23,245 nucleotides of DNA from Colivivens sp964452915 (GTDB taxonomy: Bacteria; Bacteroidota; Bacteroidia; Bacteroidales; Bacteroidaceae), in the NCBI GenBank assembly GCA_964452915.1, contig CAYVNW010000040.1:1-23245 (forward strand), read 5' to 3'. Below, piece after piece: positions 16,387 through 23,245 of this stretch (position 1 is its first letter; every line of letters begins with the position of its first letter). The notes beneath the pieces are model-generated. The model saw only the letters and a program-made list of their open reading frames with translations. It did not search any database and was not told the origin of the DNA. The position numbers and the translations under genes were made by a program.

Positions 16387-18462
16387 TCAATTACTCTTTA
16401 TATAGTCATACACTCCAAGAACATCCTGTGTGTCGATTTGACCATCCGAGTTGACATCTCCGCTCTTGTTGTCTTCATTGACCTTGCCGTCGGAAGTACG
16501 CATGTAGTCATAGATCTGCAGTGCGTCCTGTGTATCTACCATACCATCTCCGTTCACATCCTCACTTTGTGCAGAGCCTGCTGCTTGTATGTCATCGACT
16601 GATACCGCATAGTATTGTATTGTATCCCTAAACGGAATGACGAACAGATTCATATTAAACTTTACTCCGTCTTGTGTGAAGTCAATATCTCCAAGAATTG
16701 AGAAGTTGTCACGCACTACAACCTCAGTTGTTCCATCTGTGAATGTAATATTATTCTTTTTCGAAACAACTGCCGTAGACACGTATGTCAAATTTTCAAT
16801 GCGAACATATTTGCTGGCGTCAGCATTAGTAATATCAGCAGCGGACACGGTTGTTACTGACACTGTGTTGCCGGTGCTGACAATTGAGATATTTGCCCAT
16901 TGGTCAGAAACAGTTATTTCCGGTAGATTGCTGTATGCATACAACTTGCCTTTTATGCTTCCACTGATGCGGTCACCCTTAGAAAGATTAGAACTTGAAC
17001 CATAGAACAAGAAAGTACCTGTTGCATCACTTACGAAAACATTCGATCCATGAACTCCTGTAACGAGCAAGTCGGTGAAGGTAAAGTTGACTGTTGGTGC
17101 ACTATCAGAACTTGTTGCCGTTGTGTTAGCAATTAATTCTGCTACTGTAGTGTAGGTGGCACTCTTTGTTATCGTTATGACCGATGTGGCCACACTGCTC
17201 ATGTTGTCATCATCGTCTACCAATACAGCCTTCACTGTAGTTGTCTCGTCTACAGTAAACGGACTGCTGTAGATTGATGACGACTCATTAGGGTCGGTGC
17301 CGTCGGTCGTATAATAGATAGTGTAATTATTGCCAGACGGATCAGTTATAGTTACTGACTGCTCATCAGAATATGTGCCTGTAGCTGGTGTTATCTGCGG
17401 CAGGTTCTCGTCAACAGTTACAGATAGTCCGTCCCAGCTTACCAGACTTATTTCCCACTGACCATTGTAATCTTGATATATGCCTTTGGCTGTGCCCGAC
17501 AACTTATCGCCTACGTTCCATGTTGACGGAGCATCGCGGCAATAAAGTTCAAAGTCCTTTCCGTTGGCATCATGTGAGAGATACACACCATTACGATATG
17601 ATGTTCCATTGAATTTAGTGATCACTTCATCGGTAATTGGAACGATTACCGGCCACCCCGATGCTGTTGGAGTTTCCTTCAACAAGTCGTCAAGACTAGC
17701 ATACGACTTTGCTATGTTATAGATAACAGACTTCACACCACTCCTTTGTTCACCACTCTGTGCGTAAGCATACAATGTTGTGGTCGTGCCTATAGTAAGT
17801 GGTGAAGTATATTTAGTGTAGTTTGTACCATCAGTTGAATAATAGATATCACCATCTGCGCCAGATAAAGTCACTTCCTGCGCTTCATAGTAGTTTCCTT
17901 CTCCTGGACTAAATGTCGGCTCACTCACCATACTTACATCGTACTTATATAGCTCAACTTTTGAAATACGTGCAAAACCGTTGCTTCCCGTACTTTTTTT
18001 GCAGTCCACCGACACACGATAATATTTATTTGTTGTGGGTGCAGGAACCGTATAAGTCACTTCACCCTGACTTATTGCCACTTCGACTTTTTTCGCATCG
18101 CTGAACGAAGTGTCTGAAGCGACTTCAAGATATGTGGAATTTACAAGGTTCGCTGTGACCGACTCGAAAGTGACAACAATTTTTGTTATCCGCTCACTGA
18201 TTGCTGACGATGTATAAAACTGTGCAACAGATGCAAAATTCTTGCTTCCGCATCTGATATGGTTCCATTCATTATTAAAATTGTTGAATGCATCAAAGGT
18301 CCATCCTATTCCGTCCCAACTTGCGGTAAACGAAGTATTGTATGCGTTCACCGACGTTTGGTCGGATGCCGGAAATGTCATCGTAGAGAACAAAACATCA
18401 CCGGCGCTTGCACTGACTGTCATTAACAGCGCCATGCACATTGAAAGTAAAAGTTTCTTCAT
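16387..18462 (-). CDS. secreted multidomain protein with chitobiase-C-like, possible OB-like and dockerin-like modules
   Basis: I choose the ATG at 18462 (MKKLLLSMCMALLMTVSASA, a clear signal peptide) over an in-frame ATG at 18513, which would bury the signal. The 691-residue protein has a beta-sandwich (about 21-174). A chitobiase/hexosaminidase C-terminal-like repeat follows (about 181-250, GDIYYSTDGTNYTKY ... TLYAYA), with a second one at about 354-431 (YTIYYTTDGTDP). After each comes a segment that may be OB-like (about 254-348 and 437-625). Two calcium-loop repeats end the protein (DVNGDGMVDTQDALQIY, 635-651; DVNSDGQIDTQDVLGVY, 669-685). No catalytic motif is recognised. It lies 66 bp after the phosphatase-fold gene and 13 bp before the nuclease, so it is probably a binding or scaffold partner in that operon. 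Confidence 0.8.
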   Translation of the reverse strand: MKKLLLSMCMALLMTVSASAGDVLFSTMTFPASDQTSVNAYNTSFTASWDGIGWTFDAFNNFNNEWNHIRCGSKNFASVAQFYTSSAISERITKIVVTFESVTANLVNSTYLEVASDTSFSDAKKVEVAISQGEVTYTVPAPTTNKYYRVSVDCKKSTGSNGFARISKVELYKYDVSMVSEPTFSPGEGNYYEAQEVTLSGADGDIYYSTDGTNYTKYTSPLTIGTTTTLYAYAQSGEQRSGVKSVIYNIAKSYASLDDLLKETPTASGWPVIVPITDEVITKFNGTSYRNGVYLSHDANGKDFELYCRDAPSTWNVGDKLSGTAKGIYQDYNGQWEISLVSWDGLSVTVDENLPQITPATGTYSDEQSVTITDPSGNNYTIYYTTDGTDPNESSSIYSSPFTVDETTTVKAVLVDDDDNMSSVATSVITITKSATYTTVAELIANTTATSSDSAPTVNFTFTDLLVTGVHGSNVFVSDATGTFLFYGSSSNLSKGDRISGSIKGKLYAYSNLPEITVSDQWANISIVSTGNTVSVTTVSAADITNADASKYVRIENLTYVSTAVVSKKNNITFTDGTTEVVVRDNFSILGDIDFTQDGVKFNMNLFVIPFRDTIQYYAVSVDDIQAAGSAQSEDVNGDGMVDTQDALQIYDYMRTSDGKVNEDNKSGDVNSDGQIDTQDVLGVYDYIKSN

Positions 18463-18528
18463 AAGCAATATATATTTTTGATTCTTCCTTTTTCCAAATA
18501 ACCAACATGTCATGATTCAACGGCATAA

Positions 18529-19605
18529 TTATTTTTTGACCGCTTTGACAAGGAAGATCTGTGTAGGCAGGTGGTCGCTATAGCCGTTGAGCCATATACC
18601 TCCAGAAAATGTACGCTTAGGGGCGCCTTTCGTCTTCCCTTCGTCGGCAATCAAGAAACTACGAAGATATATTTCGTTCTTGCGTAGCTTCAAAGTCGAA
18701 TAGTCATGTGATTCTTCTGCATCGAGCAAGTTTCCCGATACAATTATCTGGTCGAACAAGTTCCACTTTCCATCATACAGCAGTGTTCCCTGTCCACCTT
18801 TATATAATGTATCCCACCAAGGATTGTAGAGATCATGTGGTCCGCAAGCTGATTTCACGTGCTTTGCACCCAGTTCCTCTGAAATGCTTTTGTTCTTTGG
18901 GTCGTCGTTCAAGTCTCCCATGATAACGACTTTCTCATCGGGGTTCACTGTGAACAGAGAGTCAACCATCTGTTTCACCTGTCGTCCTGCCCACCGTCTG
19001 TATTCTTCAACATTTCCACGTGATGGCCAGTGGCAAACAATGAAACTGATGTCTTCGTCTGCTATTGTTCCACTTGCAATGAGAAAACCTCGGGTTGTAA
19101 AGTATGTGTCGCCATCCTCACATTCATAAGCTTTCAGATGATAATTTCTTAACATGAATATAGACGGATTATATAAGAACGCACAATCGATGCCGCGCCT
19201 GTCGGGACCCTCCATATGTATTATGTTCCAACCTTTGTTCTTAAGTGCCGGCTGACGGAGCAAATCTTCCAAAACATTACGGTTTTCAACTTCCGCAAGT
19301 CCTATAATGGCCGGGCTCTTGCATACTTTCACAAGTCCTGACTTCATAGTTATCTGCGTTGCAAGCTCCGACAACACACGAGCAACATTAGCAAGCTTAT
19401 TCTTATACTTCATGCTACCCCAATTGTTCGTTCCCTTCGGCAGGTACTCCTGGTCGTACTTACCTTTATCGTGAATTGTGTCGAACATGTTCTCGATATT
19501 ATAAAATCCGACTCCGTACATTTGCAAGTTCTTGCTTTCTGTCTGTCCATGCATCGTTACAATGCATAGCGACAAGACACAAGACATAATCAGTTTCTTA
19601 ACCAT
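18529..19605 (-). CDS. exported endonuclease/exonuclease/phosphatase family protein
   Basis: The 358-residue protein has a signal peptide (about 1-20, ending MHGQ) and a full endonuclease/exonuclease/phosphatase fold. These metal-dependent enzymes cleave phosphodiesters or phosphomonoesters of nucleic acids, lipids or inositides. Visible active-site motifs are YNIENMFD (N37), GLAEVEN (metal-binding E105), RRGIDCAFLY (136-145), CHWPSR (H192), MGDLNDDP (D231, N233) and YSDHLP (D344, H345). No catalytic residue seems lost. The substrate cannot be told from sequence, but neighbouring genes suggest DNA fragments or nucleotides outside the cytoplasm. It is first in the operon, with a perfect promoter match at 19647-19677. 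Confidence 0.9.
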   Translation of the reverse strand: MVKKLIMSCVLSLCIVTMHGQTESKNLQMYGVGFYNIENMFDTIHDKGKYDQEYLPKGTNNWGSMKYKNKLANVARVLSELATQITMKSGLVKVCKSPAIIGLAEVENRNVLEDLLRQPALKNKGWNIIHMEGPDRRGIDCAFLYNPSIFMLRNYHLKAYECEDGDTYFTTRGFLIASGTIADEDISFIVCHWPSRGNVEEYRRWAGRQVKQMVDSLFTVNPDEKVVIMGDLNDDPKNKSISEELGAKHVKSACGPHDLYNPWWDTLYKGGQGTLLYDGKWNLFDQIIVSGNLLDAEESHDYSTLKLRKNEIYLRSFLIADEGKTKGAPKRTFSGGIWLNGYSDHLPTQIFLVKAVKK

Positions 19606-19646
19606 ACGTTCAATATAATGAATGTGTTATACTCGTTTTTGGGCTA

Positions 19647-19677
19647 CAAATATACGTCTTAATTCTGAAACGGCAAA
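19647..19677 (-). promoter_or_regulatory. promoter of the exported nuclease operon
   Basis: On the minus strand TTTG (19677-19674), exactly 19 bp, then TATATTTG (19654-19647), a full match to the Bacteroidetes consensus, 41 bp before the ATG. It is the only strong promoter match seen for the three-gene run down to 14877. Confidence 0.75.
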
Positions 19678-19761
19678 ATAAAGTGTATGTTTATTTCATG
19701 ACATTGCACGCAATTTCATCGAAATTTAATATAAATCACTTAATAAAAAAAAGGAAAAGTT

Positions 19762-19792
19762 TTTGTTTTATCAAAAACTATACGTATCTTTG
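19762..19792 (+). promoter_or_regulatory. promoter of the large surface protein gene
   Basis: TTTG (19762-19765), exactly 19 bp, then TATCTTTG (19785-19792), a full consensus match. It lies inside the longest possible reading frame and so fixes the real start downstream at 19869, leaving a leader of about 70 nt. Confidence 0.8.
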
Positions 19793-19868
19793 CACGCGAA
19801 AGGTTTATCAATATGTGAACATTTCTATTTTCTACTACAAAACATTTTTACAAACAAACAATTCGTTT

Positions 19869-22800
19869 ATGAAAAAAAATTACATTCTTACGGCTGCTTT
19901 AGCAGTCTGCTTACTTGGGGGGAGTAACCTCGCAAAAGCACAGAATGAACTGGTCGTTGGCGACGTTAAGGTAGGAGACAAAATCACACTGAGCGATGGC
20001 TCGGAATGGTATGTCGGACCTAACGAAATCACCAACCCTTCATTCAGTATGAACCCTACCGACAACAATGGCAACATCGTTGGATGGACAGTTGGTGATT
20101 ACGCTCAAATGACAACAGGTAACTTTACTTGGCACCCTGAAGGTGGTTATGATGGAGGTGCGTATATTCAGGCAAGTTACCATACTGGAGCTAACGGTAC
20201 AGGTTCAATCTGCCAACGTTGGAACATCGAGCCTAACACCCGTTACTACCTTTCATTCTATCTGGCTCGCAACTCTGCGAACAACCAGTACATACCAGTA
20301 ATTACACTTACAGACCGAGAATCTACAGGAGGCGGTCAGAATGAGAAACTTTCTGACGGTGCTTTACAACTTATCGGTAAGAATGGTGAGGATTCTGGTG
20401 AAATTCTAGGCTATGGTAATTATGTCGACAATGACGGTGACGGCTATGGTGACTGGTGTCAGACTGCTTGTTCATTCGAATCACAGGAATATACTTATTG
20501 CCAGTTCAACGCACGTTGGCTTAAGGAGAGTACCATTCAAGCTTGTTTCGACGGTTTCTTCCTTGCCAAACTGTACGATCCGACAACAACTTCTCCAGAG
20601 AAAGTGGCTGAGATATCACTCCTTGCCGAGTTGAGCCGGGTAGAAGAAATAGAGGAAAATAATCTTGCTGACTATCAAGCACTCGCTGAGGAACTCCAGA
20701 ACTGGATCATGGAAAGCGGTTATGATAACATGAACGCTGAAGACAACACACTTGAGGAAATTCAGAATGCTATCGACGCAATTAAACAAAAAGTATCTGA
20801 GATTACTACATCGGTAGCCAACTTCGAAGCATTCGCTACTAATCTTCAAGCTGCAATCGAACTGATTGACAACACTTCTTATCCTGGACTCGATGATTTC
20901 ACAAATGTAGTAACTGGTCTTCTTGACTATCAAGCAGACAACTACTATCCACTCGATAAAGATAAAACAGCTTCTGAATACATTCTTGTAGCTACACAGG
21001 AACTGGACGACGCTGTTAAAGCATATCGTTTCTCTCAAGAAGCAACCGAGGATAACCCTGCCGATTATACCTTCTATATCAACAACCCTACATTCGTAGC
21101 CCAAGGCAACTGGTATATAGGAAGTACAGGTGGTGACCAGCGTCTGCACACAGGCTTAACCGACAACAATGGTAACGCAATGACAGCATGGAACGCATGG
21201 AGTGGAAGCCTTAGTTCAGAATCTGCATATGTTTCAATTAACCAAGACCTTACAGGTCTGCCAAATGGTAAATATACTGTCACAGCCGACTTGTGTACTC
21301 AAGATGGATGTATCACAGACCAACATGTATTCGCAAGCTCATCAACATCAACTTCAGAGTCACCAGTAATGACTCAAACAGGTTGGGATCCATACTTATG
21401 GGAAACCTTGAAAACAACTTCTGTAATTGTAGTTGATGGTAAACTCACAATCGGAGTAATCGGACATGGTATCAACAGTACTCCTGCCGAGCGTGGTGGT
21501 ACAAACACTGACTACCGTTGCGGATGGTTCTGCGTTTCCAACTTCAAACTCCACTACCTTGGCGTAGCTACCGATGAAGAATATGCTGAAGCCATGCAGG
21601 GAAGAATAGCAGAAGCCGCTGCTCTTGTCGACACTATGCACTATGCAGGCGATAAGGCAGCATTGCAAGCTGTTATCGACGCTACTAAGACAGCTAACGA
21701 CCTTGACTCACTCAATACAGCAATTGAAACTGCTATTGCTTCTGAAGCAGACTATGCAAGTGTCACAGCTGGTACATACAAGGTATTACAGGATTCAATC
21801 GCAACTGCCACTTCTTACACTGACAATGCAAAGAAGGTTGCTCAAGTTCCGGTTGACTACATGACTAAGTATCTTGCTTCACCTACAGCTACTTATACCG
21901 AAACAGGAGCCATCACTACTGTTCTGCGTTACTATCACTACACTCTGATCCCTACAATCATAGAGCTCGAAACAACACAAGTATCTGATCCTGAAGCTAA
22001 GATTGCATTGGAAGGTACACTCAACTATGTTATCAGCCAACTCGGAACATATCAATCAAGCACATCACTGCTTGCAGCTTATGTTGAGCAACTGGAGGAG
22101 GCTTTGCGTGTAGCAAAACTTGCTGACATACAATACGGAGCTGGTGCTGATGTAACTGATTATATCGTAAACGCAGAAGTTACTGACTCTTACGCTACTG
22201 GTTGGACAGTCAACAAGATTGTAGGTGATGGTAACGGTGTAAAGAATGGTCAGGCAGCCAATGGAGTTTCTTCTGACTATTACATCGATACGTACAACTC
22301 AACTCCAGGAGCAGTCCGCGCTACTTTCTATCAGGTTCTCAATGTTCCAAACGGAACTTACAGACTCTCTGCACAGCAACGTAATGCAGGTGGAGGTTAC
22401 TACCTCTTCGCTTCTACAGCCGCTCCTACATTAAACGCTGACAGCGCTCTCGCCCTTGATCCTACTGCAACAAACGTTCTTGCTCTTGCTAAATCGGTTC
22501 CAACTCCTGCTAAGTACATCTTAGGTGCTACAGAAGACGGAAACATGACAGACAGCTATGGTGCTATTTGGATGGAGGCAGCCGACAAAGTAATGGCTAA
22601 ATTCGGTATTACTGGAGTTGTAAATGCTGATGAGGCAACAGGCGTACAAGCTCTCTCTATTTATGATGCTGCACTTGAGGCAAACGAAGGCAACGAAACT
22701 TGTCCTGAAGGTATCGAAGAGGCTGATTGGAACGTCTTTATCGCTAACAACGGTATAGGTCGTGGATGGTTCAACAACTCACTCGAAATAACAGTTGAAA

Positions 22801-23120
22801 ACCATGTTCTTACAGTCGGTGTAAGTTGTGACTCTGTATTCACTGAAGGTTTCACAGACACTGACGGCAACCCAACAGTTCCATTCACAGGTACTTGGTT
22901 CTCTGCAAACAACTTCAAGCTTGTAATGGTATCAGAAGGCAATAACACCGGATGGAATCCTGCAACTGGCATCGAAGCTGTAGAGCCAGAAGGTACAACT
23001 GAATCAACCAAGGTTGTTGCTATATACAACGTTGCTGGTGCACAAGTAAGCAGTCTGCAGAAAGGCGTCAACATCGTGAAGTATGCTGACGGAACAACCA
23101 AGAAAGTTCTTGTCAAATAA
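19869..23120 (+). CDS. large modular secreted surface protein with type IX secretion-like C-terminal tail
   Basis: The frame is open from 19683, but the consensus promoter at 19762-19792 and the signal peptide (MKKNYILTAALAVCLLGGSN, ending AKAQ at 25) place the start at 19869, giving 1083 residues. Three beta-sandwich modules (about 54-235, 400-565, 764-1022) have galactose-binding/carbohydrate-binding character. Shared cues are NPSF or NPTF openings, LPNGKYTVTA and VPNGTYRLSA, and GWFCVSNFKLHYL and TWFSANNFKLVM ends. Helical, FIVAR-like linkers join them (about 243-390, 566-750). DNDGDGYGD (187-195) may bind calcium. The tail (about 1048-1083, VVAIYNVAGAQV ... TKKVLVK) resembles type IX secretion sorting domains. 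No enzymatic motif is seen. I infer a secreted or surface-anchored adhesin or glycan-binding protein. Confidence 0.75.
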   Translation: MKKNYILTAALAVCLLGGSNLAKAQNELVVGDVKVGDKITLSDGSEWYVGPNEITNPSFSMNPTDNNGNIVGWTVGDYAQMTTGNFTWHPEGGYDGGAYIQASYHTGANGTGSICQRWNIEPNTRYYLSFYLARNSANNQYIPVITLTDRESTGGGQNEKLSDGALQLIGKNGEDSGEILGYGNYVDNDGDGYGDWCQTACSFESQEYTYCQFNARWLKESTIQACFDGFFLAKLYDPTTTSPEKVAEISLLAELSRVEEIEENNLADYQALAEELQNWIMESGYDNMNAEDNTLEEIQNAIDAIKQKVSEITTSVANFEAFATNLQAAIELIDNTSYPGLDDFTNVVTGLLDYQADNYYPLDKDKTASEYILVATQELDDAVKAYRFSQEATEDNPADYTFYINNPTFVAQGNWYIGSTGGDQRLHTGLTDNNGNAMTAWNAWSGSLSSESAYVSINQDLTGLPNGKYTVTADLCTQDGCITDQHVFASSSTSTSESPVMTQTGWDPYLWETLKTTSVIVVDGKLTIGVIGHGINSTPAERGGTNTDYRCGWFCVSNFKLHYLGVATDEEYAEAMQGRIAEAAALVDTMHYAGDKAALQAVIDATKTANDLDSLNTAIETAIASEADYASVTAGTYKVLQDSIATATSYTDNAKKVAQVPVDYMTKYLASPTATYTETGAITTVLRYYHYTLIPTIIELETTQVSDPEAKIALEGTLNYVISQLGTYQSSTSLLAAYVEQLEEALRVAKLADIQYGAGADVTDYIVNAEVTDSYATGWTVNKIVGDGNGVKNGQAANGVSSDYYIDTYNSTPGAVRATFYQVLNVPNGTYRLSAQQRNAGGGYYLFASTAAPTLNADSALALDPTATNVLALAKSVPTPAKYILGATEDGNMTDSYGAIWMEAADKVMAKFGITGVVNADEATGVQALSIYDAALEANEGNETCPEGIEEADWNVFIANNGIGRGWFNNSLEITVENHVLTVGVSCDSVFTEGFTDTDGNPTVPFTGTWFSANNFKLVMVSEGNNTGWNPATGIEAVEPEGTTESTKVVAIYNVAGAQVSSLQKGVNIVKYADGTTKKVLVK

Positions 23121-23170
23121 GCAAAAGCCAGATTTGACGGAACTCAACCGTCACTGAGCATATATATAAT

Positions 23171-23202
23171 AAGGTGTGGTACATTGTGTGCCACACCTTT
23201 TT
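23171..23202 (+). terminator. Rho-independent terminator after the surface protein gene
   Basis: AAGGTGTGG (23171-23179) pairs with CCACACCTT (23191-23199), extended inwards by four more pairs, then TTT. It lies about 50 bp after the stop codon. A smaller hairpin, GACGG/CCGTC (23136-23152), precedes it. Nothing further is recognised from 23203 to 23245. Confidence 0.85.
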
Positions 23203-23245
23203 GTTTGTAAACCGACTACTCAGCTTGACGACATAACTTTATCAG

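Noticed and set aside
18463..18513. Upstream ATG adding 17 residues to the dockerin-like modular protein
   Set aside because: It would place residues MTCWLFGKRK before a clean signal peptide starting at 18462; the later ATG fits export.
19683..19868. N-terminal extension of 62 residues on the surface protein, starting MYVYFMTLHA
   Set aside because: A full-consensus promoter lies inside it and a standard signal peptide begins at 19869, so this stretch is leader DNA.
20616..21149. Minus-strand open frame of 177 codons opposite the surface protein gene
   Set aside because: Cys- and Phe-rich translation of the antisense strand with no family resemblance and no promoter; a shadow of the real gene.
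23136..23152. Independent regulatory hairpin GACGG/CCGTC
   Set aside because: A five-pair stem without a U-tract just before a strong terminator; probably incidental 3' untranslated structure.

Overview
The window looks like chromosomal DNA of a Bacteroidales bacterium, most likely a Prevotella-type (Prevotellaceae) member. The evidence is the gene families (DUF4301 protein, CarboxypepD_reg/beta-barrel outer-membrane receptor, secreted proteins with Prevotella-style C-terminal tails). Start codons lack Shine-Dalgarno sequences, and there are repeated matches to the Bacteroidetes promoter (TTTG or TTG, about 18-20 bp, then TAnnTTTG). The species cannot be fixed from sequence alone.

Layout. 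Positions 1-740 look decayed: a 3'-truncated NAD(P)-binding gene faces a small repeat protein whose signal-peptide coding lies in another frame. A nitroreductase (739-1248, -) diverges from a 1002-residue outer-membrane beta-barrel protein (1396-4404, +) that ends in a strong terminator. The only gene-free stretch over 300 bp (4405-4839) holds a 22-bp minisatellite between two terminators facing each other. From 4840 to 10449 lies a minus-strand housekeeping block: dnaB, then ispE-ligA, then dapA, with promoter matches before dnaB, ispE and dapA. Next, still on the minus strand, are a MATE transporter (10637-11983) and an operon of a DUF4301 protein and purT (14743 down to 12033). A terminator-like hairpin after purT runs almost into the MATE start codon.

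The most distinctive part is 14877-19605 (-): one promoter appears to drive three exported proteins. They are an endonuclease/exonuclease/phosphatase-fold enzyme, a 691-residue non-catalytic protein (beta-sandwich, chitobiase-C-like and possible OB-like modules, dockerin-like end), and an endonuclease I with a closely similar dockerin-like end. I infer an extracellular nucleic-acid processing set in which two members share a calcium-binding C-terminal module. Divergent to it is a 1083-residue modular surface protein (19869-23120, +) with three beta-sandwich modules, helical linkers and a type IX secretion-like tail. A perfect promoter match shows that its true start is well downstream of the longest possible start.

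No tRNA, rRNA, CRISPR array, insertion sequence, prophage or attachment site was recognised.
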